From Oscillospiraceae bacterium (GTDB lineage: Bacteria > Bacillota > Clostridia > Oscillospirales > Oscillospiraceae), in NCBI GenBank assembly GCA_016293865.1, contig JAEDDG010000019.1, positions 1 to 37,743 on the forward strand: a stretch of 37,743 nt of DNA, given 5' to 3'. The notes under the pieces are model-generated. The model saw only the letters and a program-made list of their open reading frames with translations, had not been told where the DNA came from and ran no database searches. Below, in pieces: positions 30,899 to 37,743 of this stretch. Each line of letters starts with the position of its first letter. Positions within the stretch are counted from its first letter, which is position 1. The position numbers and the translations under genes are program-made.

Positions 30899-32134
30899 AT
30901 GAGACTTTTTAAACGAACGGGACGCAGCACGGAAAAGCCGGATGCCCGGGTACAGCTGCGCACGGCCGAGACGCATCCCTTCGGAATTATGGCGGGCTAT
31001 GTGCCGCTGAAAAGCGGGGAAGTCCGGCTTTACCGCACAATCCGGGAGGCGGTGCCGCTGATTGACGCGGCCATTGTCAAGCTGATCCGGCTGACCGGCG
31101 GCTTCACGGTGCACTGCGCCGATGCGGCAGCCCAGAGACAGCTGAATGCGTTTCTGAAAACGGTGGATGCGGGACGCGGACAAAGGGGCGTACATGCGTT
31201 TCTGGACAGCTACCTGGATTCGCTGATCACCTGCGGCCGCGCCGTCGGCGAGATGGTGGTGACGCCGGGCGGCGTTTTCCGGGCGCTGCTGTGCGGCGAC
31301 GTGGCGGATATTGAAATCCGCGAGGGAGAAAGCCCGCTGGAGTTTGAAATCTGCGCGCCGGCAGACGGCGGCATGGTCAGACCGCTGCCGTACCAGAATC
31401 TGCTGCTGTTTACGCCGTTCAATCCGGAGGCCGACAGCCCGTACGGCGTGTCGCTTCTGCGCAGCATGCCGTTTCTGGCAGATATTCTGCTGAAGATCTA
31501 CAACACATTGGGTGTGAACTGGGATCGGGCGGGCAACGTGCGTTTTGCCGTGGTGTACAAGCCGCAGGGAGATGCGCTGGACAGGGTGACGGCGCAGGAG
31601 CGCGCACAGCAGATTGCCAGGGAATGGTCCGGCGCCATGCAGTCCGGCAAAAGCGGAACTGTGCGGGATTTTGTGGCGGTGGGCGATGTGGATATCCGGG
31701 TCATCGGCGCGGACAACCAGGTGCTGGACAGTGAAGTGCCGGTCCGTCAGATCCTGGAGCAGATTGTGGCCCGTACGGGTATTCCGCCGTTTATGCTGGG
31801 ACTCAGCTGGTCCACGACAGAGCGGATGAGCGCAGAACAGGCAGATGTCATGGCGGCGGAAATCGCGGCCATCCGGCGAACGCTGACGCCGGTGATTGAC
31901 CGGATCTGCCGGCTGTGGCTAGCCCTGAACGGGTACAGCTGCGGCCACGAGGTGATCTGGGATGAATTCAGCATCCGGGATGAGGAATCCCAGGCCCGTG
32001 CCGCGCTTTACCTGGCACAGGCCGATTATTACCGGGCGCAGGCAGGAAAAACGCACTGTGCGCCTGAAAGTGGAGGAGGAACAGACTGTGAAGATTGCCA
32101 AAGAGGCAGCGGCTGCAGCGGCGGGGGCGCATGA
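30899..32134 (+). CDS. Phage portal protein
   Basis: A 411-aa portal of the PBSX/SPP1-like class, which forms the dodecameric ring at one vertex of the head. Characteristic segments are PFGIMAGYVPLKSGEVRLYRTIREAVPLIDAAI, GVSLLRSMPFLADILLKI and ARTGIPPFMLGLSWSTTERMSAEQAD (each in part). It follows the terminase by six bases. The last 16 codons overlap the start of the protease gene in another frame and give an unusual Cys/Gly-rich end (DCEDCQRGSGCSGGGA), so that tail probably reflects selection on the overlapping frame. Confidence 0.92.
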   Translation: MRLFKRTGRSTEKPDARVQLRTAETHPFGIMAGYVPLKSGEVRLYRTIREAVPLIDAAIVKLIRLTGGFTVHCADAAAQRQLNAFLKTVDAGRGQRGVHAFLDSYLDSLITCGRAVGEMVVTPGGVFRALLCGDVADIEIREGESPLEFEICAPADGGMVRPLPYQNLLLFTPFNPEADSPYGVSLLRSMPFLADILLKIYNTLGVNWDRAGNVRFAVVYKPQGDALDRVTAQERAQQIAREWSGAMQSGKSGTVRDFVAVGDVDIRVIGADNQVLDSEVPVRQILEQIVARTGIPPFMLGLSWSTTERMSAEQADVMAAEIAAIRRTLTPVIDRICRLWLALNGYSCGHEVIWDEFSIRDEESQARAALYLAQADYYRAQAGKTHCAPESGGGTDCEDCQRGSGCSGGGA

Positions 32135-33035
32135 GGTTTCCGCCGGGGATCTTGAAGCCATCAACCGATTTGCCAAAAAGCCGCTGACGGCAGAGGAGGT
32201 CTATGTATTTGACATGCTTCTGTGCGACAACGACATAGACAGGGACAACGAGCGCTTCAGCACGGATGCGCTGGAAGGTCTGGCGCCGCTTTTTGTGGGA
32301 AAGACGGGAATATTTGACCACAACTGGACGGCAGAAGGCCAGGTGGGACGGATTTTCCGCACGGAGGTTGTGACAGACGACAGCCGCGCGAGCATATCCG
32401 GTGAGCCGTACGCGTACCTGAAGGCGTCCGCCTATATTTTGAGGAATGAAGAAAACAGACCGCTGATTGCCGACATTGAAGGCGGCATCAAACGGGAGAT
32501 CAGCGTGGGATGCAGCATGGGGAAGGCCGTATGCAGCATCTGCGGAGAGGAGACGTCCAGCGCCCGGTGCGGTCATGTGCGCGGCGCAGTTTATGACGGA
32601 CGCACGTGCTATACGAGCCTGGAGGAGCCGAAAGACGCTTATGAATGGTCGTTTGTGGCCGTCCCGGCCCAGAAAAACGCCGGCGTGCTGAAAGGCTTCG
32701 GACAGCCTGCCGGGAAAGACACGCTGAAAGCCTGCGTGGAAGCAGCAGGCGGCAGCCGGGCCGCGCAGGAACTGGCCGAGCTTGAGAAGCTGGCGGCATT
32801 GGGTGCGCGGCATCTGCAGGACCGGCGCCGGGAAATGGTGCGGCTGGGCGTTCTGAGCGATATGGGCTTTGAACGGACGCTTCTGGAAAAAGCGGCTGCC
32901 GGCATGGACGGCGAAACTGTGGAAGCATTCATCCGGGCGTTTTCCGCCCGGGCGGACGAGCTGCTTCCCGTGGTTTGCCAGCTGGGCAGAAAAAAGGAAA
33001 AAACCGCCTTCACGGGCAATGAATACTTAATTTAG
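32088..33035 (+). CDS. Prohead protease (XkdF-like) with CxxC segment
   Basis: A 315-aa protein in the usual place of the head-maturation protease. The protease part (about 30-215) has a conserved His in FDHNWTAEGQVGRI and the strand EISVGCSMG that carries the probable Ser. C149, C152, C161 and H163 (CSICGEETSSARCGH) form a CxxC...CxH motif that may bind zinc. The C-terminal 100 residues are helical and could serve as scaffold. The GTG at 32088, eight bases after GGAGGAGG, was chosen; an earlier ATG would lie deep inside the portal gene. It overlaps the portal gene by 47 bases. Confidence 0.8.
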   Translation: MKIAKEAAAAAAGAHEVSAGDLEAINRFAKKPLTAEEVYVFDMLLCDNDIDRDNERFSTDALEGLAPLFVGKTGIFDHNWTAEGQVGRIFRTEVVTDDSRASISGEPYAYLKASAYILRNEENRPLIADIEGGIKREISVGCSMGKAVCSICGEETSSARCGHVRGAVYDGRTCYTSLEEPKDAYEWSFVAVPAQKNAGVLKGFGQPAGKDTLKACVEAAGGSRAAQELAELEKLAALGARHLQDRRREMVRLGVLSDMGFERTLLEKAAAGMDGETVEAFIRAFSARADELLPVVCQLGRKKEKTAFTGNEYLI

Positions 33036-33055
33036 GAATACAGGAGGAAAAAACA

Positions 33056-33403
33056 ATGAGCGTTTCTTTTAAAGGCATCAGAGAGGAATATGTGACTTTT
33101 CAGTGCGCGTCCGGCCTGACTGCCGGAACGCCGGTGAAGCTCACAGGCAGCGGCACCGTGGGCGCATGCAGCGCAGGTGAACGCTTTATGGGCGTGGCTG
33201 CGGGCGTCAGCACAGACGGTCACGCGCTGGTCCAGACCGCCGGTTACGCAGAACTGGCCTACACCGGTACGCCGCCCGCCGTGGGATGGACGCAGCTTGT
33301 CTGCGCTTCCGGCGGCGTAACGGCCGATACCGCTGAGAGCGGCGGCGAGTATCTGGTTCTCGAAGTGGACACGAACAGCAGCAAAGTCGGATTTATGCTT
33401 TAA
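33056..33403 (+). CDS. Small phage head protein, probable capsid decoration
   Basis: A 115-aa, Gly/Ala/Thr-rich beta protein (VTFQCASGLTAGTPVKLTGSGTVGACSAGERFMGVAAGVS in part) placed between protease and major capsid genes. Position, size and the short beta repeats fit DUF2190-like head-stabilising proteins, which bind the outside of the expanded capsid. GGAGGAAAAAACA precedes the ATG. The assignment rests mainly on position and general composition. Confidence 0.65.
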   Translation: MSVSFKGIREEYVTFQCASGLTAGTPVKLTGSGTVGACSAGERFMGVAAGVSTDGHALVQTAGYAELAYTGTPPAVGWTQLVCASGGVTADTAESGGEYLVLEVDTNSSKVGFML

Positions 33404-33415
33404 GGAGGAGAGCAA

Positions 33416-34447
33416 ATGGCCTATCATTTTGAAAACATCAAGCTGGAAAAGGGAATGTACAACCAGGCAGGCATGACCTTTACGCAGATTCTGGAAAAAG
33501 CCGACCCCAGTGAAAACTACAAGAATACGCCGCTGGAGGGTCTGGACGCCTACCAGAGACAGCTGAAGCGCTTTGACATCAAGGTCAAAGGCGCCGGCAG
33601 TGATATTGTGGAGAAGTTTTTCCGCACCACAGACAGCGCTGTCCTTTTCCCGGAATATGTGGCCCGGAGCGTGCGCGCCGGCATGGAGGATGAAAACATC
33701 CTGCCGGCAATCACCGCTGCGGTGACGACGATTGACGCCATGGATTACCGCAGCATTTATTCCGTGCCGACGGACGCGGACAAAAGCCTGCGGCGGGTGG
33801 AGGAAGGCGCGGTCATTCCCCAGACCGAGATCAAGGCCAGGGAAAACCTCGTCCATCTGCACAAGCGCGGACGCATGCTGGTGGCCAGCTATGAAGCCAT
33901 CCGCTTCCAGAGACTGGATCTGTTCTCTGTGATGCTGCGCCAGATCGGCAGCCAGATTATGCGCATGCATCTGGACGACGCCATCAGCGTGCTCATCGAC
34001 GGCGACGGAAACGCAAACGAAGCCGGCGCGTATGCCGTCGGCACGTCGCCCATCGGCGGCACCGCCGGCACGCTGACATACAGCGAGCTGCTGGATTTCT
34101 GGGCGCAGTTTGATCCGTACAACCTGAATACGCTGATTGTGCCGCCTGCCGTTATGCTGTCCATGCTGAAGCTGCCGGAGTTCCAGAATCCGCTGACCGG
34201 GCTGAACTTCCAGGGAACGGGCGAACTGACCAGTCCCATCGGCGCGCGGCTGATCAAAACGGCCGCCGCTCCTGCCGGCAGGATTATCGGTCTGGACAAG
34301 AATTATGCGCTGGAGATGATCCAGTCCGCTGACGTCAGCGTGGAATACGACCGGCTGATCGACCGGCAGCTGGAGCGCGCGGCCATCACCAGCATTTCCG
34401 GATTCGCAAAGCTGTACACCGACGCGGCCAAGGTGCTGACCATCTGA
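33416..34447 (+). CDS. Phage major capsid protein
   Basis: A 343-aa protein with HK97-type signs: an N-terminal helical arm, FRTTDSAVLFPEYVARSVRAGMED, IPQTEIKARENLVHLHKRGRMLVASYEAIRFQRLDLF (in part) and a P-domain-like helix IGSQIMRMHLDDAISVLIDGDG. It builds the icosahedral shell with the portal and decoration proteins. GGAGGAGAGCAA precedes the ATG. Its TGA overlaps the start of the next gene. Confidence 0.88.
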   Translation: MAYHFENIKLEKGMYNQAGMTFTQILEKADPSENYKNTPLEGLDAYQRQLKRFDIKVKGAGSDIVEKFFRTTDSAVLFPEYVARSVRAGMEDENILPAITAAVTTIDAMDYRSIYSVPTDADKSLRRVEEGAVIPQTEIKARENLVHLHKRGRMLVASYEAIRFQRLDLFSVMLRQIGSQIMRMHLDDAISVLIDGDGNANEAGAYAVGTSPIGGTAGTLTYSELLDFWAQFDPYNLNTLIVPPAVMLSMLKLPEFQNPLTGLNFQGTGELTSPIGARLIKTAAAPAGRIIGLDKNYALEMIQSADVSVEYDRLIDRQLERAAITSISGFAKLYTDAAKVLTI

Positions 34448-34815
34448 TGGAAGAAGCATATGTGGCTGAGATTGTTCAGCAGACGGTGAAACTGGCCGGA
34501 TGCGGGCAGGCCGAGGCCGAAATGATGGCCAGAGCCGCCTGCGTCCAGATCGGGAGCCGCCTGAAAAACGGCGCAGAGCTGCAGGTGTGCGCGGCGGAGC
34601 TTGTCTCCGCCGGCACACTGTGGACGCTGAGCCTTCTTGCAGCGGCGTCAGCTGGGACGGGAGTCAGCGCCTACTCTGCCGGAGACGTGCGCGTTCAGCG
34701 GCGCAGCGCAGCCGACGCCGCTGCCGGCGCTGAAATCCTGCGCAGGCAGGCGGAGCGCATTCTGGCGCCGTATCTGACAGACAGCGCGTTTGAGTTCAGG
34801 GGGGTGGACGGATGA
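34447..34815 (+). CDS. Phage head-tail connector (adaptor) protein
   Basis: A 122-aa, mainly helical protein with Ala-rich segments. Its place directly after the capsid gene, the size, and the start/stop overlaps on both sides fit the adaptor ring (gp6/gp15-like) that docks below the portal. Residues 38-70 and 85-110 carry the two longest helices. No catalytic motif is seen; the assignment is positional. Confidence 0.65.
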   Translation: MEEAYVAEIVQQTVKLAGCGQAEAEMMARAACVQIGSRLKNGAELQVCAAELVSAGTLWTLSLLAAASAGTGVSAYSAGDVRVQRRSAADAAAGAEILRRQAERILAPYLTDSAFEFRGVDG

Positions 34816-35144
34816 CCACGTTTGCCGCGCTGATCGACGCATATGGGGTGGAGGCTGCGCTTGTGCACGGCGGAATCAGCGAGGAAATGCGGGTTTTCAT
34901 CAATCCGATCCTGACGAACCGCAGCGACAAGACCTGGAGCGCAGTCACTCCCCTGGGCGAGCGCAACAAAGCCCGCTACTATTGCTTCTGCCCGCCGCAG
35001 GCGGGACTGGATGCTGCGAAAGACGCGTATCTGATTGTGGACGGAAAGAGCTATGATTTTGTGCGGGCCGAACCGTATGTGGTGGAGGGCAGCGTCTCGC
35101 ACTGGGAGGCAGTGGTCAAGGTACGGGAGGAGAATTATGAGTGA
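34812..35144 (+). CDS. Phage head closure / stopper protein
   Basis: A 110-aa, mostly beta protein (EEMRVFINPILTNRSDKTWSAVTPLGERNKARYYCF in part, then YLIVDGKSYDFVRAEPYVVEGSVSHWEAVVKVR) of the type that plugs the connector after packaging, as in PBSX XkdH or SPP1 gp16. It overlaps the adaptor gene by four bases and the next gene by eight. Confidence 0.65.
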   Translation: MTTFAALIDAYGVEAALVHGGISEEMRVFINPILTNRSDKTWSAVTPLGERNKARYYCFCPPQAGLDAAKDAYLIVDGKSYDFVRAEPYVVEGSVSHWEAVVKVREENYE

Positions 35145-35637
35145 GCTTGAAAGCATTGTCAGCGCAGTCTGCAGCTGGCTGGAAACGCTGGGCATCCGTG
35201 CGGCGGCAGCCTATATTCCCGGCGCGGCCAGGCGGCATAGGGAACCCATTGTGACTGTCGGGCTGAAAACGGGGGCGGCGATGACCTGCGGCCAGGCGGA
35301 TTATCTGGGCATAAAAACAGACGAAACCGGCGCCAGCCGGGAGCTGTACGCCAAGCGGGCAGACCTGACGCTGGAGCTGGACATCTGGGCGCCGCGGACT
35401 GCGGAGAGCAGCGCGCAGACCTGCGCGGATATTTTCGGGACGCTGGCGGCGCGGATACCGGCGCTGCCGGGCGGCATCCGCGTGCGGGAAATCTCCTGCG
35501 GCGAGACGCGGTTCGATGAAACGGCCGGCATGTATTTTTGCCCGGCAGCGATGAGTGCGACGGTTTTCCTGTACGCCCAGGCGGAGGAAGACGGCATGTT
35601 TACTGACTTTTATGTAAAGGGAGTGTTGAAATCTTGA
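35137..35637 (+). CDS. Phage neck / tail-terminator-like protein
   Basis: A 166-aa protein whose position just before the sheath gene matches XkdI/XkdJ-type tail completion proteins. It has alternating strands and helices (LTLELDIWAPRTAESSAQTCADIFGTLAARI), typical of the tail-terminator fold, with no enzyme motif. The ATG at 35137 is four bases after GGGAGGAG; a longer frame would overlap the stopper gene in full. Its stop overlaps the sheath TTG. Confidence 0.6.
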   Translation: MSELESIVSAVCSWLETLGIRAAAAYIPGAARRHREPIVTVGLKTGAAMTCGQADYLGIKTDETGASRELYAKRADLTLELDIWAPRTAESSAQTCADIFGTLAARIPALPGGIRVREISCGETRFDETAGMYFCPAAMSATVFLYAQAEEDGMFTDFYVKGVLKS

Positions 35638-36707
35638 GCACGGTTTTTGAACGGCCGGGCGTTTATACGTCCTATGAGGTGTCCGGGACACAGTATTCCG
35701 GCCAGGCCGGCGGAGTGGTGGGGCTGGCAGCCCTTGCAGAAAAAGGCGACAGCGGCACAGTATACGAAATCACGGCGGACACGCAGGCGCAGACCGCTTT
35801 CGGCGCGGCCAGTCCCATTACGGAACTGGTCAGGCTGATGCTGCTCAACGGCGTGGCGGAGATCCGCGCCGTGCCGCTTCAGGCGGCGCAGGATTCCACT
35901 GTGCCCGCGGCTGCGGATTATACGGGCGCTTTTCAGCTGCTGACAGCCCGGGCGGATGTGGAGTTGATCGTGTGCGATTCGGCGGATGCCGCCGTGCATA
36001 CGGCTCTGAAAACGGCGATTATGACAGCCGGGCAGCGCTGCGCGCACAAGATCGGCGTTGTGGAAAGCGGCGCGGAAACGGCTGCGGCCATGGTGTCCGC
36101 AGCCCAGACCATCAACTGCGAGCGGATCGTTGTGGCTGCTCCGGCGGCCCTGACGGCGGACGGGAAGACGGCTGTTACCGGCAGCCTGGCAGCGGCACTG
36201 GCCGGCGCTATTGTCTCCGAAAAGGATCCGGCGATCCCGCTGAACGGCGCGGAGCTTTACGGGCTGGGCGGCGTATCCATGGATTTCACGGACGGCGAAA
36301 TCAATACGCTGGTACGCGGCGGCGTGACGCCGGTGGAATGCGTGGGATCGACGGTATCCGCGGTGCGCGGCATTACATCCAAAACACAGGACAGCGCCGG
36401 CGAGCCTTACTACACCTACCGGGAACTGACGACGGTGCGGATTATTGACGATGTGATCCCTGACGTGCGCGATAAGCTGCGGGCGAATTTCACCCGCACC
36501 AAAAACACGGCGCAGACACGCGGCGCAATCCGTACACAGGTCATCATTGAGCTGGAAAAGAAGCTTGCCGCGCAGATTATCGAAAGCTACGGGAACGTTA
36601 CGGTGGAAGCGGATGCGGATGATCCGACAGTATGTCTGGTCACCTTCGAGTTCACGGTGGCGCATGGCCTGAATCAGATCAGGATTACGGCCAATATCAC
36701 GGTATAA
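35634..36707 (+). CDS. Contractile tail sheath protein
   Basis: A 357-aa sheath subunit of the XkdK family. The opening FERPGVYTSYEVS and the C-terminal block (YTYRELTTVRIIDDVIPDVRDKLRANFTRTKNTAQTRGAIRTQVI and FEFTVAHGLNQIRITANITV, in part) are diagnostic of short sheath proteins that wrap the tube and contract. It shows that the particle has a myovirus-type tail. Translation starts with TTG, overlapping the previous stop, with AAAGGGAG upstream. It is shorter than T4 gp18 and close to PBSX-like sheaths in its core. Confidence 0.92.
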   Translation: MSTVFERPGVYTSYEVSGTQYSGQAGGVVGLAALAEKGDSGTVYEITADTQAQTAFGAASPITELVRLMLLNGVAEIRAVPLQAAQDSTVPAAADYTGAFQLLTARADVELIVCDSADAAVHTALKTAIMTAGQRCAHKIGVVESGAETAAAMVSAAQTINCERIVVAAPAALTADGKTAVTGSLAAALAGAIVSEKDPAIPLNGAELYGLGGVSMDFTDGEINTLVRGGVTPVECVGSTVSAVRGITSKTQDSAGEPYYTYRELTTVRIIDDVIPDVRDKLRANFTRTKNTAQTRGAIRTQVIIELEKKLAAQIIESYGNVTVEADADDPTVCLVTFEFTVAHGLNQIRITANITV

Positions 36708-36720
36708 GGAGGCGGAGAAT

Positions 36721-37107
36721 ATGGGTGCAGTTGGATTTCCCACAAGCAGTGACATTTACCTTGAAGCCGGCGGCAGAAAAATTGCGGTCGTTCAGAGCTA
36801 TAAGGCGCGGTCGGGCCGTACGTCCCGGAACATTGAGGCCTTCGGCGAGAGCGAGCCTGTGGCGACTCTGGAGGGTTCAAAGACATATACCATTGAACTG
36901 ACGCGCCTTTACGCCACAGATGAGGCTGTTTCCGACGGAATTGACTTCTATTCCATCAATGATTTTTCACTGGTCATTGTGAAGCCGGACAGACGTGTCG
37001 TCTATACGGGCTGCCAGTGGTCGGATATTGCGGAGAGCGGCGAGTTGGGCGAGATGGTGGCTGAAAAGATCACCATTGTTGCGGCAAAGCGCGTGGAGAC
37101 CGCCTGA
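36721..37107 (+). CDS. Phage tail tube protein (XkdM-like)
   Basis: A 128-aa beta-barrel tube subunit (SSDIYLEAGGRKIAVVQSYKARSGRTSRNIEAFGESEPVATLEGSKTYTIELTRLY in part) encoded 13 bases after the sheath, with AAGGAGGCGGAGAAT as ribosome binding site. Tube subunits stack into the rigid inner conduit. The order sheath-tube agrees with PBSX xkdK-xkdM. Confidence 0.9.
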   Translation: MGAVGFPTSSDIYLEAGGRKIAVVQSYKARSGRTSRNIEAFGESEPVATLEGSKTYTIELTRLYATDEAVSDGIDFYSINDFSLVIVKPDRRVVYTGCQWSDIAESGELGEMVAEKITIVAAKRVETA

Positions 37108-37743
37108 TGGATGGTCAGATCAGGATGGTCCTTGCGGGGACGGAGGCTGAGCTCCGTCCCCTGCAGGCCATGCGCCTTCTGGACGCGAGGCGGGAGGCGG
37201 CCGGCCTGCATGAGAAGCTGGGCGGAGACGCGGCAGCGGAGAGACTGATTTTTGCCGCCTGTATTGTAGCGGCCGGGGCGTATGAAGATGAGCGGCCGCT
37301 GTTTGCCACGGGACAGGCGGCGCTGGAGGGACTGACCGCGCCGGAGCTGCTGGAAGCCGCTGCGGAATATGGGGACGCCGCGGCGCCGGACTGGCTTTGC
37401 GCGTCAATCCGGACTGCGGATGCGGCCGGCACACCGGCGCAGGTCCCTGACGGCGGCTTCAAAGGCGGGATGGCCGTGCCGGAAACGCCGGAGAGACGCG
37501 CAGCGCCGCAGCCGGCCGGGGAAGAGCCGGAAACTGCCGCTGCCGGACTGCCGGCTGCGCAGGAGAAGGCCGATGCAGAGCAGCCTGCACCGGAAAAAGA
37601 GCGCCTGCAGGACCCTGAGACGCCGGCAGAAAGACGGGGCGCCGCGCAGTACGGCGAACTGCAGCAGACGCCGGAGGACAGGAAAGGGACCGGAAGCGCA
37701 CTGCCGCTGCCGGCCGGCGGACGCCGGCAGATACGGCTGGACA
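37107..37743 (+). CDS. Putative phage tail assembly chaperone (partial)
   Basis: An open frame starting ATG at 37107 (TGATG overlap with the tube stop) and running past the window end; 212 codons are visible. The first 105 residues are helical and acidic (AELRPLQAMRLLDARREAAGLHEKLG), as in XkdN-like chaperones that guide the tape-measure protein. The remainder is a low-complexity Pro/Glu/Ala/Gln-rich stretch. XkdN-type genes often make a second product by a -1 frameshift; the site cannot be judged because the gene is cut off. The call is by position. Confidence 0.5.
   Translation, partial: MDGQIRMVLAGTEAELRPLQAMRLLDARREAAGLHEKLGGDAAAERLIFAACIVAAGAYEDERPLFATGQAALEGLTAPELLEAAAEYGDAAAPDWLCASIRTADAAGTPAQVPDGGFKGGMAVPETPERRAAPQPAGEEPETAAAGLPAAQEKADAEQPAPEKERLQDPETPAERRGAAQYGELQQTPEDRKGTGSALPLPAGGRRQIRLD

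Larger units (their letters stand above)
29346..37743 (+). mobile_element. Prophage or contractile phage-tail-like element (left part)
   Basis: Twelve consecutive, tightly packed plus-strand genes encode DNA packaging, head and contractile-tail functions in the order terminase small, terminase large, portal, protease, decoration, capsid, three connectors, sheath, tube and chaperone. The order resembles the Bacillus PBSX (xtmA/xtmB/xkd) module. The element runs off the right edge. On its left there is no integrase, repressor, lysogeny gene or tRNA, only host terminators, so the real left boundary is not proven. Confidence 0.85.

Noticed and set aside
33032..34618. Long minus-strand frame (528 codons) opposite the capsid gene
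   Set aside because: Shadow of the capsid and decoration genes; no start signal or domain, and a phage structural operon would not be interrupted by an opposite gene here.

Overview
This window looks like a chromosomal segment of a GC-rich, anaerobic, gut-type Clostridia bacterium (Bacillota). The signs are a YesN/YesM-type two-component pair beside a sugar ABC transporter, a DUF1292 protein, a Firmicute-type 6S RNA, strong TTGACA-N17-TATAAT-like promoters with GGAGG ribosome binding sites, and an E2-like acyltransferase of a kind I know from Lachnospiraceae and Oscillospiraceae. I cannot name the genus.

Layout. 1-3954: a lipoprotein, a DUF2975 / XRE regulator / DUF4153-like operon, and a small membrane-protein gene that appears to be split by a one-base frameshift. 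3974-4200: a cluster of five hairpins, two of them identical 29-nt copies. 4279-16092: the most interesting region. It holds a MarR regulator, an OmpR/EnvZ-type two-component system, an acyl carrier protein, a PAPS-dependent sulfotransferase, a PAPS-forming sulfate-activation pair (CysD and a CysNC fusion), a TauE/SafE permease, a serine-palmitoyltransferase-like alpha-oxoamine synthase, a short-chain reductase, an E2/CAT-like acyltransferase and a GltS-like transporter. 16199-18594 (minus): a class A penicillin-binding protein. 18791-21608: a small secreted protein, DUF1292, 6S RNA, a structured leader RNA and a membrane-anchored PpiC foldase. 21676-29107: DUF624 protein and YesN/YesM (minus), divergent from a sugar-type ABC importer (binding protein and two permeases, no ATPase). 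29346 to the end: a contractile-tail prophage or phage-tail-like element of PBSX-like order (terminase, portal, protease, capsid, connectors, sheath, tube), cut off by the window.

How the genes work together. In the 4.3-16.1 kb cluster, the enzymes could build a long-chain amino-ketone from an acyl-ACP and an amino acid, reduce it, acylate it, and sulfate it with locally made PAPS. This gives a testable hypothesis of a sulfated (or sulfonated) sphingoid-type lipid in a Firmicute. The oxoamine-synthase operon has its own promoter followed by a perfect 28-bp palindrome. A degenerate copy with an identical 12-bp core lies at the same place in the marR promoter, which suggests that the MarR protein controls both. 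The chemistry and the regulation are inferences; the gene content, promoters and palindrome are read directly from the sequence.
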